64,000 nucleotides of DNA from Chaetorhynchus papuensis (taxonomy: Eukaryota > Chordata > Aves > Passeriformes > Rhipiduridae), in NCBI GenBank assembly GCA_013396525.1, contig VWYX01000908.1, forward strand, positions 124,001 through 188,000, in the 5' to 3' direction. A program made the position numbers and the translations under genes. The notes beneath the pieces are model-generated. The model was not told the DNA's origin. It was given only the letters and a program-made list of their open reading frames with translations, and made no database searches. This document shows, in pieces, positions 12,961-26,178 of this stretch; position 1 is the stretch's first letter, and every line of letters starts with the position of its first letter.

Positions 12961-15900
12961 GCCAGTAGCTGGGGAGCAGGCTGCTATTTGTAGGGGCTAT
13001 GGCAATAAATGCATTCTACATCCAGGCTTTAAGTACTTCTGGCTCTGAACCTTGCTTTACGGAATGCACACCATAATGTAAGAAACTGGAAACTCAAGCT
13101 TCTTCAGGTCCCAGTCCACCTATGTACGTGAAAATATTTAAGTGCTATTGCTGAGCAGCTTTAAACAAAGTTTCACTGCCGTTGATTTCCTCTTTCTATT
13201 GTTGTTGCTTTTTCAGTCATTCAGCTGTTGTGAATCCATGCCCGGTGTCCCCCTGCAGAGCAGCACAAGGCCAGCTGTTCCTCCAGCTGTGATTTTTGCT
13301 TTCTGAAGTATCAGTTCCAGGGCCTTCCCACTGAGCCCTTGGCAGCATCCTCCCCTCCAAGGCCATTCCTCTCCCCTCCCGTGTTACTGCCAGCACCAGA
13401 TGAGTCAGGACACCATTGCTCACAAACACTTTCTGAAAAGATGCCAGTGCTGCTGGTGCCCTGTGTCCGGCCCAGGATCCTTTTTGTCTGCATCCCTGGG
13501 CAATCACATGGACAAAGCTTTACTCACAGCTTCATGGAGAACTAAGTGCAGCCATTTTACATGAAGATTCTCTGATCTCAGAGCAAACTTTGGCTAGTTA
13601 AGGACAGTCACGACACGTGTGTTTGAGGTGATGCTCCATGGGAATACAGGTAACAAACACTGGCCAAAGCATAGGGAGTAGTGAGGACAATTCACTTTTC
13701 ACATTCATTGTCAGTGATTTGGAACAGCTGTCTGGTCTGCTTGGCTGTGCAACCTGCAGCTGCCCCCAAACCTGCTTAAATGTATGTCTCCTAAAGACTC
13801 TGCAGAGTAGCACCTCACACAGTAACAGAGCTGTGGGCTTTCTCCTCTCTGGCTTCCTGTAACTCTTGGATGCTCACTTCAAACTTTCCTCTTCAAGTAG
13901 CTTGATGGTAACTTCCAAAGCTTTTTCCTAAATTAATGCATGTGTGTGCTGAATGTGAGATTGGTGTAAAATTCTTGAGTTATTATATTAAAATTCTGAA
14001 TTCCTTTCAATTGTGTTCTAACATTTTATTAATTTGAAATGACCATGGTTGGTGGTGCTGTAGTTGTGATGTTTTAACAAGATAAGGTTTGTAAGGAGAG
14101 ATGGTCTTCTTGATTGGACCTGAGAAAGATCTTGCCTGCATGAAAATTTGACTGTTAGTAAAAGCCTCTCCCTACTAAGCACCAGAAATTTATTTCATGA
14201 ATCTTTGAAGAGGCCTTCAATATTGCAGAATCCTGCCAATGTATGCCCTGGAATGGCTGTACCTTCTCAGCCTTACTGGCTTCTGTGTAGATTTCTGATA
14301 TTTGACAACTCATATTTTAAGGTTTTAGCACTCTTCTGCTTACTGTTCTTTTGGAAAATTATTATTCTGTCACATCATTGAATGAACTGGATGCTGACCA
14401 TGCTAATCAGAGTGTATCTATGCAAAGGCAGCAACCGTCAAGGGAATGCACTGTGATCTGTATTCCCCAGTACTGGCTGTAGGGAATCTCCAGTGTTGTT
14501 AAGCTTTTGCTAAATATTCAATTATTTTCTAAAGCGAAACTCAGTCACAAAGGCTCCTAGCCACTGGCTTGACTTCAGTCAGGATGAAGATCCAATGCTT
14601 TGGATGCCATTCATATTTCCTGTTTAAAGAGTTCTTTTTCTCTTGTGCAGGAGTTTGAATAAGCCCACATGGAAGCCAGCTCTGCAGACTATTTCCAGAG
14701 CAGCAAGCAATACTGGTAAAGTAAAGACTCTGATTAATTAATTTTTTTCTTTAATCATGTCATAGTCCTATTCCATAGAGCACCAATTTATTTGATTTAC
14801 ATGCCAGCATATTTATACCATGGAAAGAAACAAACAGGTGACACTCACTTCTGCAGAACACAACTGGAGTTCTCTAAGTATTTCCTCTAAGTATTCTTTG
14901 TAAATGAAATGAGTCAGCTAAGCAGGACAGCATCACCCTTTTCACAGCCTGCAGGCTCCGTGGCAGGGATGTGTGGTGAGTGACAGGAACTGGGTAAGTT
15001 TGCATGCTGGTGGGAGCAGTGAAATAAATTCTCAAGCTAACACTGGCTGTACAAGCTGAGGTTTCCCCACTCTCTGAGGAGATGCTGTTTTTCTTCTCCA
15101 CGTGCTGGCAGCTCCTGGCAGCTGCAGGAAGGCTCTTGCCATAATCCTCTACTGATTCCACTAAGCATAAGCTCACATGCCATGTAGAGCAGCTGTATTA
15201 GGTTCTCAAGGAAAAAGAGCACTGGGGGTACCTTGCTAACGCTTTAGTGGATGGTATTTGCCACAAAAGTTAGGTCATTGTATCTTAGAGTGACTCCTGT
15301 GCAGTTTTGGCTGGATGACACTGTGGGAGAGGCCAGACTCTTCTTGTTGTTTTAAGTAGTGGGATTCTGATGTCTGTTGCTCACATTTACCTGCTCTGTC
15401 CAAGTCACATCTAAAATACCACTTACTCAGAGCTACCTCCTAATTAAAACCTTGGCAGGTTGCACCTGGAGTTTTCCTGTTCCAGCAGATGACTTTGCTG
15501 GCTCCAGGACTTTTGAAATTCCTGGTCGAACACAATTTAGTATCCATCTGCCAGACTGCTCAGTCCCAAAGCATAAATTATGAGCAGCTGAAGCTCATGT
15601 TAGGGATGTAAATATGACTGACTTCCAACTCATTAATTCCAACTCATTGATCCATTAATTTCAAATCATTAATTAAATTCAGTGATGATGAGATAGTCTA
15701 AAAAAAAACCCTTGAAGGATGAAGATGTTTTTCCAGACTTCGGTCAGCAAGTCCACATTGCATCTTTTATGCAGTACAAAACAAACAGCAGGAAAAACTG
15801 AGTTTTATATTCCCTTGTTTGTGTCATATAGTTCTGTGTGCAGTTTAAGAAAATAAGTCTAAATTAGGACAGATCTCTTGAAGGTCAAACCTGATACTGG

Positions 15901-18479
15901 TTGTGTTAAAAACTGTCCTCCATTGAAGTTTCATATGAATACCAGGGAAAGGAAAACAGTCTCAGACCCCTCACTTAGAGAGTAATGCATTATTGCAAAG
16001 GATTGTTTTCACAGCTTTCTTCTGTGATGCTGAGCTCCCATGTGCTGCTTCCTTCTGCTGAAGAAGGATATGAAAGGCTCAATCATAACTCTTTACTCTG
16101 TGACTGTGGGAAGTCAGTGTGGCTGGAAATGCCAGAATAGAGCAGATGTTGGCCTGTCCTGATCACATTTGAATCCTCTGAGTTTCTGGGCTGCCAGAGA
16201 CGAGAGGTTTTTTTATGTATCTGTTTTATGGACATTTGTGGGCCATTCAGACATAACCTTTATGATCCGTGTATTTTTCAGCTCCACACTTTGTGACTTT
16301 TCTTGCAGACACCTGTGGAGCTCCCAGGTAGCCCTATTTCTAAAGCAAGTGCTTACAAAATACTAAAAATAAAATTAAAAAAAAAAAAAAAAAACATGAT
16401 TACTTGGATTCCGAATCTTAGAAAAAAAATTTGTTTGAAACCTGGTTCGTAACTTTTCAGTACTAGGAAAGAGAAACAGAAATAAAATTGAAGAACCTGT
16501 TCTGTACACACTGGCCAAAGGACTGGAAAGAAGGTATTTTGTAAAACTCTTTTGGGTAGGATGAAAGGCTGTAAAAGATCAGACTTCCTGGCCAAGGGAA
16601 AGAAGGATTTTTCTGCTTGTGTAATATCAGCCTTTTACCAAAATTAGGGAGAGGAGCAAGGAATTGCTTCCATTTTAAGTAGTACTGTCAGTGGGAGCAT
16701 GGAAAGGCCCGAGCTGGACAGAAAATTTCAAGCTGCTGCTTCTCTGGAAATCTCTTTTCACAGAGATCTGGGGTCAAATTCTTTTCTAAGCTCTCTTGGC
16801 ACCATACCAACAAAACAGTGCCAGTGTAATTGAGGGAGCCCTTCTACCAGAGGGAGCCCTGACTCCTGCTATCATCTGGACAGTGTTATCTAGGTGTGGT
16901 TTGATCTTTTTTTTACCCACACTGTGACCATTCACATGCATGTCAGCCTGACGAATAATGTCCTTGAAGACTGCTTTGAAGTGAGGGGCATATTGTAGTA
17001 GCAGGCAGAAGATTGATTTTTTTAGTCCATGCAACCCAAAACTCATCCAGCATGCTCTCAAAAAATCTGCTCATGTCTAATCCAGTGTAATTTAGAGCCT
17101 GGCAGCCACCAACTCAGAGCCTTTTTCAACTGTGTGCTGAGCTTCCTCTGCTGCCCTTAAATCAGAGGATGATTGCTGTGGGGTCACCTCCAGAACAGTC
17201 TGTTGAGGCATCAGACATTTGTCCTGCAGCTGCAGAATGTGTCTCTGTGCTGAGCTGTACCAGGTCTTGGGTAAGAGCTTTACAGATAATTCAGTATAAC
17301 TTTGTGTTTTACTGAAAGACAAGGATTTTCCGGTTTAGGAAAACAAATCCATTTCTTGATGCAGGTTGCCAGTGCTTCTGACCTTCGTACAACACAGTTT
17401 CTTGAAGGCAAATCTTTTACAACAGACCTTTTAGTCTCTCCTAAAGATTACACTCTTGTAGGGGTCTTGCCTTGATCTGTAGATTTAATGGCTTAATAAG
17501 CATTAGACCCTCCTATTATGCAGTAACAAAAAGGAATACAATACTTTTATCAATATTTGGCACAATTAATTTTTTTTTATGTGAAACTAAATATTGACGC
17601 TGTCAAGTGACTGCATCTTAGGGGCATAAATTACAAATATTCTCCTGTGAGCCTCGCTCAAATCTTGCATTCATATACAGTAACCATCTAATGTCTTTCT
17701 ATTCCTGTAAGCCATATGATTTGATTGCCAGGTTACATGGTTCTGTATTGTGCTTAGATGTCAGTGTTTTTATTGTTATTACCAATATTATGTTTTATTC
17801 TTACTGTAAGTGGTAACAAAAAGTTAACTGCTTCCTTACACTATAAAAAGAATACAGTCCCATTTACAGAATGTCTCTAAACAGAAAATATCTCTGTAAA
17901 AAAAGATATACTGAATAAATTATTCACAGCATGATGGGTGAGTAGAAAAAAAGGTCTTTTGATGTATTTTGCTACTCAAGACTAAGCCAGATCTTTTTAA
18001 ATAAAGTAACTGCCTATTTTAACAGAGAACAAAAGCTTTTCTAAAGAAGAATGATTGCAGTCAGTTTATTTTTACCCATTCTGCACTTTTGTCGGTAATA
18101 GGACTTGTGAAAGTAATGAACCCCTCCCCTTGTTTTTCCTGATTATTTTGTTCCATCTTCCTTTTTTTTCATTAACTTATTTCTTGGCTTATTTTCTAAA
18201 TGAAATGTCAACCCACCCACCCAAAAGAAACCATAACATTTCAAGAATTTCAGACTGCAGCAAAGTGAACTAGCCTGTCTGTAAGATAAACAGCAAATAA
18301 ATTCGTAAAGGCACTGGAATTGAAGTCTCCCATCTTAAAACTGCCCATGCTTTCAGTGCACTGATCTCCGGATTTCCCCGTAAGAGCATTCCTGGGAAAA
18401 CCAGCATGTGCATCTTCCTGTGTTCTCACAGAACCGGAGGAGCTTCATCAACTCCAGGTCAACACCAAGCGCCCCTTCT

Positions 18480-19440
18480 CGCTAAGCAGGATGGGAGGGG
18501 GGGCTGGCTGCAGCAGCGGGGGCAGAGCGGGCCGGGGGCAGAGCGGGCCGGGGGCAGAGCGGGCCGGGGGCAGAGCGGGCCGGGGGCAGAGCGGGCCGGG
18601 GGCAGAGCGGAGCGGCTGCCCTCCAGGCCGGGGTGGGGCCGGGCCGCTGCCAGCAGCACCTTCCGCTGAACCAGAGCACCGAGTGACATCTCACACTGCA
18701 TTTTGCTCGTAAAGGGGCCGATCCTGAACTGCAGTCAGGTAAAATGAGGGCCAGCCAGGCTCTGGGTCGCTGATCCCGGTGAGGGCCGGCGCACGGTGCA
18801 ACCGCTGGGCAGTCGAGCGCTATGGGGTGGGTGAACCAGCTGGGGGGCACTGCCTGCGATCTGCACCGACCCAGGCCTGCCGTGCAGGGGCCGCACGCCC
18901 CCATGGCACATCCCGATCAGTGCAGGCCGCTCCGCAGCTGCAGCGCTGCCGCCGCTGAGGCGCCGCCGGGCCGGGGTGAGGCGGGGCGGGGCGAGCGCTT
19001 CCCGCCCTCAGCGGCTGCGCGCCCTGGGCCGCGGGCGCCTCAGCATGGCCGGGGCGGCGCCGGGCCCGCCGGTGAAGGTGCTGGCGGTGCAGCTGCGGCG
19101 GGCGGAGCGGGGCGCGGGCGGGACGTGGGAGCTGCGGCGGGCGGCGGCGGGCCGGGCGCCGCTGTCCCTGCGGGCCGTGTGGATGCAGGGCACCGTGCTG
19201 GAGGTGCAGCGCGGCGCCGGCGGCGGCTCGGCCCGGCTGCAGGACGGCAGCGGCGCCTTCACCGTGCTGGGCGTGGAGCAGGTGCCGCAGGGCCGGCCGT
19301 GCCTCAGCGCAGGTACCGCGGGGCGGTGGGACCCCCGCGGGCAGCGGGCTCTGTCCCTGCCCGTGGCCGGTCTAACTTGGTTCGGCACCATCCCCTCCGC
19401 CCGGCCGGGCCTGTCGGCCATGCCGGGCCCCGCACGGGAG
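18480..19440 (+). promoter_or_regulatory. CpG-island promoter of RMI2
   Basis: Base composition switches sharply from AT-rich to very G+C- and CpG-rich around 18,480 and back to AT-rich shortly after 19,440, where intron 1 becomes T-rich. The island covers a 16-bp minisatellite, the presumed transcription start and the whole first coding exon of RMI2. GGGCGGGG-like Sp1-type boxes lie just before the ATG (around 18,980-19,000). This is the usual layout of a vertebrate housekeeping promoter. The exact start site cannot be read from sequence. Confidence 0.8.
18518..18610. repeat. 16-bp GC-rich minisatellite, five perfect copies plus a partial sixth
   Basis: The unit GGGGGCAGAGCGGGCC repeats head to tail at 18518, 18534, 18550, 18566 and 18582, and a diverging sixth copy starts at 18598. 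The period of 16 is not a multiple of three, so every frame on both strands stays open through it; the apparent proteins here are artefacts. The G-runs could form G-quadruplexes on the plus strand. It sits about 430-530 bases upstream of the RMI2 start codon, inside the CpG island. Confidence 0.95.
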
Positions 19441-20038
19441 GCCTGGAACAGGGAGAGGGATTCTTCTCCTATTTCTCTTTTCTGTTTTTTTTCTTCTTTC
19501 TTTCATTCTCTTCCCTTCACCACAACTGCCAGTGCAAACGGAGAAGTGTTGGTCTGCAGAATTGCAGAAATTGTGGTACAAAATAGGCATATTGCTTAAA
19601 TTTTCAGTCTTCTGACCTATCCTCAATCCACTTAAACAGCAGGGCAAACTTGTGTTTGTTTGGCTCTTACTGTCTGTGACAACGTAGTTAAATATGCCGT
19701 AAAAGTGGCTCTACGGATAATGAAGTCTTTTTCTGAAATCTAGTTCTAAGCAAGTTTCACTCCTTGAGTTTTCTTACAAGTATTGGCATCTTCAATTCAC
19801 GCTGTTTACTCAGTTTTAAGTAATCTGGTTTATGAATTTAAATGATAATACAAAGGTTAATTAAATGTAATGCTTACTTTTTTTTTTAGGAAAGTATGTA
19901 ATGGTCATGGGTGTGGTGCGGTCCTGCAGTCCTGAGCCCGTTCTTCGAGCAGTAAAGATGACAGATCTCTCTGAAAACCCCATCCATAAGAATATGTGGG
20001 ACCTTGAAGTGGAGGATTTGCACAGAGTCATCCCCTAA
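19045..20038 (+). CDS. RMI2: RecQ-mediated genome instability protein 2 (RMI2), two coding exons
   Basis: RMI2 is the small OB-fold subunit of the BLM-TOP3A-RMI1-RMI2 dissolvasome. It stabilises RMI1 and is needed for double Holliday junction dissolution and normal sister-chromatid exchange levels in the nucleus. Coding exon 1 is 19045-19312 and ends in a GT donor after one base of a codon. Coding exon 2 is 19890-20038, after a T-run and AG, and supplies the other two bases. The product is 138 residues against about 147 in human. Recognisable stretches are PPVKVLAVQLRR, LRAVWMQGTVLEV, GKYVMVMGVV, CSPEP, AVKMTDLSENPIH and the C-terminal end WDLEVEDLHRVIP. The start was chosen because the ATG opens the conserved frame, inside a CpG island. 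The N-terminus is shorter than in mammals. Identification is by remembered family resemblance, and both splice junctions are phase-consistent. Confidence 0.95.
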
Positions 20039-20629
20039 TACTTTTACCTTTTGCCTAAAAGAACTGGAAATTTGCTTTCTTTTGCTTTTTGGTGCAGAAC
20101 ATTGGACTATTCTGTGTAACCACTCCTGGACTAAACCAGAGTGAGAAGCTGGGCTCAGTTCAGTGTAGGGACTAGTGCTTATCTGATAATAATCACAGTG
20201 TTCATGTCTTCCAATCTCTTTTTATACCAACATATTTGAGAAATGCCTATTTGATGTTTTGAGTAAGATGTCCACACTATTAAAAATGCTGTATGTTTCT
20301 GTATGTGTAGCTGCTGTTTGTGGGAGCACATGTTGAGGCAGTTGTTCTTCAGCAGGGTATTCATGGCAGCAAGGGCTGCACAGGACGCATGTTACCAGGG
20401 TGAACTCGGTACCCGGCATGAAGGCAAAACGTGTTTCAATCCATTAGTGATTGGAAATAATCATTTTCACCTGTAGTTTCTCTTGCAGTAATCACCGTGT
20501 CTGTAAACTACTTGTAAGACAGGTGTCTCTTGGTAACCGTTAGCAGTGTCTTGTACTTAAAATACCTCTCTAGTTTCTGAGATACTGAAAGTGGTATGGT
20601 ATCACCCTTTGTTATGGTGAAGTGAAGTT

Positions 20630-20635
20630 AATAAA
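20630..20635 (+). terminator. RMI2: Polyadenylation signal for RMI2
   Basis: AATAAA lies about 590 bases after the RMI2 stop codon, in an otherwise featureless 3' untranslated region beginning at 20039. Cleavage would be expected 10-30 bases further on. Further AATAAA words downstream could give longer forms. Confidence 0.5.
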
Positions 20636-20659
20636 AAGATGCGATGCAGGATTCCTTGG

Positions 20660-23600
20660 AACAGGTTCTCCAGGTGCAAGATGCAAATACTTTTTACCTC
20701 CAGAAACAAGAATTCTGTCCCTCAGTGCATTTTTCTCTTTGAAGGTTTTCTTCTTCCAATGTATGCTATTTTTAACGGTTTAAATAATTCTAAATTATAT
20801 TCTATTTTTATCTTTCTTTCCTTCTTCTCTAAAAAAAAACAAACTTTGAAATCACATCAAGAAACCTATAAAAAGTAGAAATGTTACTATTTATTTTCCA
20901 TCTTGTCTAAAAAGAATTTGGGTCCTGACGAATACATTGCAGTATCTCTGTGGAATGATTTTGTGACTGGGGACTGTATTGTCCAGCAATAGTGTTATGT
21001 TAATTAGGAATTTGTATGAGAAGGGGAGATAATCTCTGATTGAATGGTCTACAATTTAAGATGAGAATCACATGGTGGTAATTAAATTTTTTAACTGTGG
21101 GATTAGGTTTACAGAGCATGTGGAAACTAGCTAGTGTCCTTTAAAGATTGCAGACTAAAGACTGGATTTCAGAGTACAATTCCAGTCTTGAGTTTGGTAT
21201 TCTAAACCAGACCACATCACAGGCAGTTGGGTAGTGGGAATCCTGTGCTCTGAGATCCTGCTGATGAAATGCCAAAACATACACTGATAAAGAATTTCGG
21301 TAGTCGGGGTTTATTTATTAATTCTGGAAAAAATCCACTTGTGGAGTGCTGTAGCCTTTCAGAAATAATCCATGTGGTCAGCATATTGGTTGACAACTGA
21401 TTCATATTAAAAATTATTTTCCTAGGAATTCAAAGCAAAAGACACTTGTAGCCAGGGTGAGTGTTGTACTCTAAACAAAAGACTGCTGGAGATGGCTTTG
21501 ACTCACAGCTCAGCTGTGCTTCACCTAATGAGAGGCTGCTTATGGCTGTTGGTGGCTGTTTAAGGCTGGGCTGAAGGGCCTTGTCTCTGGATTTCCAGTT
21601 TGGCATTGTAGGGCTCTACTGGGTACTGGGAATTCTCCCTGTTCCTCACCTTGTATCTCAACTTCTGCAGTAGAACATGGGTTTGTGATTTTTGTTGCTG
21701 TTGTACAGCAGAACATGTAACTGAGAAGTTACAGGATAAGGGGCTTCTCTAGCCCTATGTTGAGGAGGAGGAAGTCAAAGCTAGGTCTTGTTACATGTGT
21801 TCTTGGGTTTAAGTTGGTGTAGTATGCAGAAATTCTGTGAACTTTATAGACCTTGGGGATTCTGTATAAAGAACATACTGGAGGTGAGTTGAAAGCACTA
21901 AAACTACACTGGGAAGAATGACTGAACCTATCTGTGCTCTGCAAGGACAGCTGGTGTGGGCTGGTGTGTTCAAAGTGCTCTTACAGCAGGAGTTACAGAG
22001 GCAGAAATTCCTATGTGTTGTGTGATGGGAGATCCATGATATATGAAATGGATATTATATATTTGCCATATGACAGCATAGTTTATATACTGCATTACCT
22101 GCATCTGAGGCATAAACATTTTGGGTTACTTCAGTCGATTGTTCAATAATGTGCTGCATTGTCAGTAGTTATCTACTAGAAGTTTAGCCCTGATAAAGCC
22201 AGGGCTAGTGCAGAGAAAAAAGCCAGTTTTGAAATACAGAAGCTGATGGACTGACCTGATAAATGCTTCAGTCAGATGCTTTCAAGGTGATTCTTTTCCA
22301 GAGGTTCACATCCATGAGAAACCACAAAGGTCTCAGTTGGCCTGAGGGGTGTTTTGTGCAGAGCTGGCACAGTGCCCTTCAAGGAGACTGCTGTCCCTCC
22401 CTCCAGGTACACCTGGAATGGGCTTCCCCACATCCCCCTCTGTCACTTGGCTGTTGTGTTTGCTGACAGGAGCTGCCTTAGGATGGAGCTGCCGTCTCTC
22501 CTCTGTGAGGTGGGAGGGTGATGTGTTAGCTTCAGTTTTTAATTCCCAAGATGAGACATTACCATGCAGTAAATAAGACAGAGTTAAAATGGTTTGGCTG
22601 GATGGTTTCATTGGTTCATTAAAGGTTTTTCACAGTTCAGTTGAAGAACCCTGTGGCCTGTGACACTGCTGTGGTTATGGGCAGGTATTGGGTGAACAGC
22701 TGTGACAGAACACTTGCCTTTGCATTAACAGCAGCAGTCTGGCAGGGAGCAAAGGCACAGCTGCCAGTGCAGATACATGGAGATAAGACTTTGTTCATGA
22801 CAGCTATAAATCAGTGCTAAATTCCAATTATGAACGTGATGTGGAACACTTCATTTAACTGTGGGGTTGGTAGGTTCTTTTTTTTTTTTCCCTTTTTTTT
22901 TTTTCCCTCGCCCCCAGTGGTGGCTCTGTTAGCCCTGCTCTGTGTAAGTGGTGCCTTGTACATGTCCTGTGTGGAGGCAGGTGCTCTGGGTCAACAGGGT
23001 GTCTGGGCTGGCCCATGGAGTCAGCAGGGTCTCCAGCTGGCCTGTGGGGCCGGGTCTGGCTCCTGCAGAGCTGCAGCACTTGAGGTGTGTCTGGGGGCCT
23101 GTCCAAGTTCCTGCCTCGCTAAAGAGTATCTAGACAGGAACTGTGCACATGCAGAACCTGGGAACAGCTCAGAGATATCGAACAACTGGGCTGAGCAAAG
23201 TGGCTGTAGTTTAAAATGTCTTTTGGTAGTTAAATGGCTTCTTTATCACCAGTGATAAGTTATATGCAGCTTTTAGGAGACCTGGTATCTGCATCCAGCT
23301 CAGTGTTGCTGTCTGCAGTTAGTGTTTAGTTAAATTCCTGTATTTCTGTATTGCTGACTGAGCTCTTCTGAATATTTTACTCTACTTGCTGATGTTTTTC
23401 TTTGTTCCTGAAACTGTCACCTCAAGACTTTTTCAGAGGTGTTTGGTGTGCTTAGCTGGGGAGTGAAGTGACATTCAGTCACCGGGGAGAAAATGATGGT
23501 TTTTTAATCAGTAACCAGTATCAATATTCTTTAATTTCCAGAAATATTTCATACAATTTTGGTTTCATTACAAGGGTGCAGGTATAAAATTATTACAGAG

Positions 23601-26172
23601 GAAGACTCAATTTCTGCTGTGTTTTATACAGCAGCATCTGATGTGTGTGGGAATCCTAAAAATAGCAGGACTTTTCCCTGACTAGTGTAGGAATCATGGT
23701 TTAATTTGTATCAAGCTAGAGAGTAAGTGTTCAGAAAGTGAGTGCAGCTGCAAGCAGTGTACATGACGTTATTACAAATAATCAATAAAAATGTCCTCCA
23801 GTGTAAAATTAAGGCAGTCAAATGTTTTATTAGCATGATGTCATAGTTCAGAACACCATTATTTCAATGTTTGCATATTATGCAAAGACATTGGATGGAT
23901 TTTGCAGTGTTACTTTTTACCAAGGAGTAGCTGCATTCCAGGCACTGTGTGGAGAAAGGTAATGCAATTTTTTAATCGAGTACAGAAAGCAATTGAACAG
24001 ATGAGATGCTATAACACCTTAACATTACTTTATGGGTAGGGTAGGTATTGGTCACCTTTTCCCAACACATCAGCTGACTGCTGGCAAGGGGGTTCTAAAG
24101 ACACAAAGGGAAGGTATGAAACTGGTGCATAGAAACCAAGAAGGCTGTTTCTCATTTAACAGTGTATACATTATTCAGAGAAAAATCAACCAGCATAAAA
24201 ATGAGAAAATTATTAACTGCTTTCCATTATTTAACCATCTTATTTCCATCTTAGCCTTCTTACGTGTTGGAGCACTTCCCTGGAAAAAAAAAATATTAAC
24301 TTTCTCCAGAACTGCTGAACAGTGGAGTTTCATTTCTGGAGAAAAAAGAAGTCAGCATCTCTGCTGACTCAAAGCTGATAATGCTGCTTTCACAAAGTAG
24401 TGCACTTGTACTAATCTGAGCTGGAAGAGAGCTTGTCTCTGCTTTTCAGTGTATTTGTGCTATGGCTCAAGGCTTGTGGAGAGGCAATTTTGCCACTGAA
24501 TGGGAGAATTCTTTTAAAGTAACTGATACTTTCATGTCCAATTTCTTTTGGTTGATTATAGTTTCTATACTGAAATGATTGCTCTTGCCCTCAGGCATTC
24601 TGGGTGGAAGGCTTTCCTTTTATACTATATATACTTCATTATATTCACAGTTAACACTAATAGGTTCCCACTTCTACTCTTCTCTCCCTGTTCTTGCCTC
24701 TAGCTTGTCTACCTAAAATAACTGTTCTGGTTTGGGTGCTGAAAGGGTTCTTCCATCTTCAGGGCTGGTATCTGCCATTCAGAACTGGCTCGAGCTGAAA
24801 TGAAGAAGAGATGAAGTCCACGTAAGTGGTAAGTATAAGTCGTGTAATGCAACCTCTCATTACAATGAAATACAAAATATCTATGAAGGGAAAATAGCAT
24901 CAGATATATTTATGACATCAAAAAACTGTGGGGAAAGTACTCCAGCATTTTTAGATACGGTTTAATCTTAGATCGCTAAACTGCAATAAAGATGTAAGGT
25001 TCTCATGTTTGATAAATTCACATTTAGGAAAAAAAGGGCAGCATTATTTCTAAAGTTTATGAGGTCTGGGTAGTTCAGCTATTCAGTGGAAGATCCTTGA
25101 CAAGCATGAATTTCTAAGAAATAGTGCAGAGGAAATTTCTGCTGACAGTCGCTTTCTGTTTTGCTCTCAGGACTGTAACTGGTTATCAGTTACTGTGCGT
25201 GAGTAACCCAACCATTACAGACTCTTTCACTGTGTCAAACCTAATTCTCCCTTAGTTTGGTCTGTTCAACTTCCTTCTCTTTAGAGTGTTTACATATTTA
25301 GAAACTTAACTCATGTCTTTCCTCAGCCCTTCCATTTTTTCTCAGGACTGTTCTCAGCTGGTTCACAATTTAAGTAAAACATGATGTCCAAAACTGGATA
25401 CATAAAATAAGCTAAATAGAGAAGAAGTATTTCTTATCTTAAATATGTTTATTCACGTGTACATCCCCAATGTACTTTGCTTCTTTAATAGTGTGTTCTC
25501 ATTAACTGAGCTTGTGATCCACCTTCATTCCAATCCTTTTCCTCAGAAATGAGATAATGTAAACTAGCAGCACTAGCTGACTTCAATTATTCAGCTACCA
25601 AGCTATTCCAAAACTTTATTGTCAACTGAATATTCTGTTGATTCACTTTTAACAAAATTTATCTCTGTATTTCATATTTATATGTTGAGAACTAAAATCA
25701 CTCATTGCCTACAAGATGCTACCCAGAAATGTCATCTTCATCTTCAGATCATCTTCTGCTTAAGAGCTGAGTGAACTGAACAGCTCAGGCAGATACAGAC
25801 ACGCGATGTTGCAGCATGTGGGAATGTGAGGGGATGCACTTACCCATACAGTGAGTGTTCTTTTTATAGGTTTTTATTTTATGGCCAACAAGCCCATCTA
25901 CAAATACTACTCCCTTCCTCAATGGGTAAGAAATCAGCTAATAATTGTAAATTTTTGAAGGCATACTACAAATGGGTTTGTAGTCACCAGCTCGCTCTTT
26001 TGAGATAGTAGTGAGTTTACACATGCAAATAAATAATGTTTTGTTACATATATTAAAAACCCCATCCTCTTTTCATTGTTAAGTCTTAGCAAAGCATGGA
26101 GCATAAAAGGAGTAAACCCAAGTGCTTCATTTCAAGCAAAAGCATAATTGGCTCTTCTGCATGATCCTGCCA
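20660..26172. other. Intergenic interval between convergent genes
   Basis: No coding exon is supportable on either strand. It holds a T-rich tract at 22879-22908 and a short stem-loop (8-bp arms) at 22185-22207. The 3' ends of RMI2 (plus strand) and of the LLTP gene (minus strand) face each other across this interval, so some of it may be 3' untranslated sequence of either gene. Confidence 0.6.
22879..22908. repeat. T-rich tract
   Basis: Two runs of T separated by CCC. Simple sequence only. Confidence 0.8.
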
Positions 26173-26178
26173 TTTATT
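26173..26178 (-). terminator. Candidate polyadenylation signal of the LLTP gene
   Basis: AATAAA on the minus strand, about 575 bases beyond the proposed stop codon at 26752-26754. It is the first canonical hexamer I found downstream. Others lie near 25,873, so the true 3' end is uncertain. Confidence 0.3.

Larger units (their letters stand above)
1..18380. other. Long stretch with no supportable gene
   Basis: I read both strands and found no open frame that resembles a known protein family or has coherent splice sites and phase. The open frames present are short, low in complexity or overlap each other on opposite strands. The stretch is AT-rich with scattered AATAAA-like words and several simple repeats (listed separately). 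It could hold untranslated exons or a long noncoding RNA, which sequence reading alone cannot show. It lies upstream of the RMI2 promoter. Confidence 0.6.

Noticed and set aside
18406..18904. Long overlapping open frames rich in G, R, A and P on both strands
   Set aside because: They run through a 16-bp minisatellite whose period keeps all frames open, inside a CpG island with few stops. No family resemblance.
18822..19586. 254-codon plus-strand frame overlapping RMI2 exon 1 in another frame, and an antisense frame at 19008-19421
   Set aside because: Both are shadows of the GC-rich RMI2 first exon. The RMI2 frame is the one that splices in phase into a conserved second exon.
22185..22207. 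8-bp-arm stem-loop with a 7-base loop
   Set aside because: This size of stem is expected by chance in a 64-kb window and there is no supporting context for an RNA gene.
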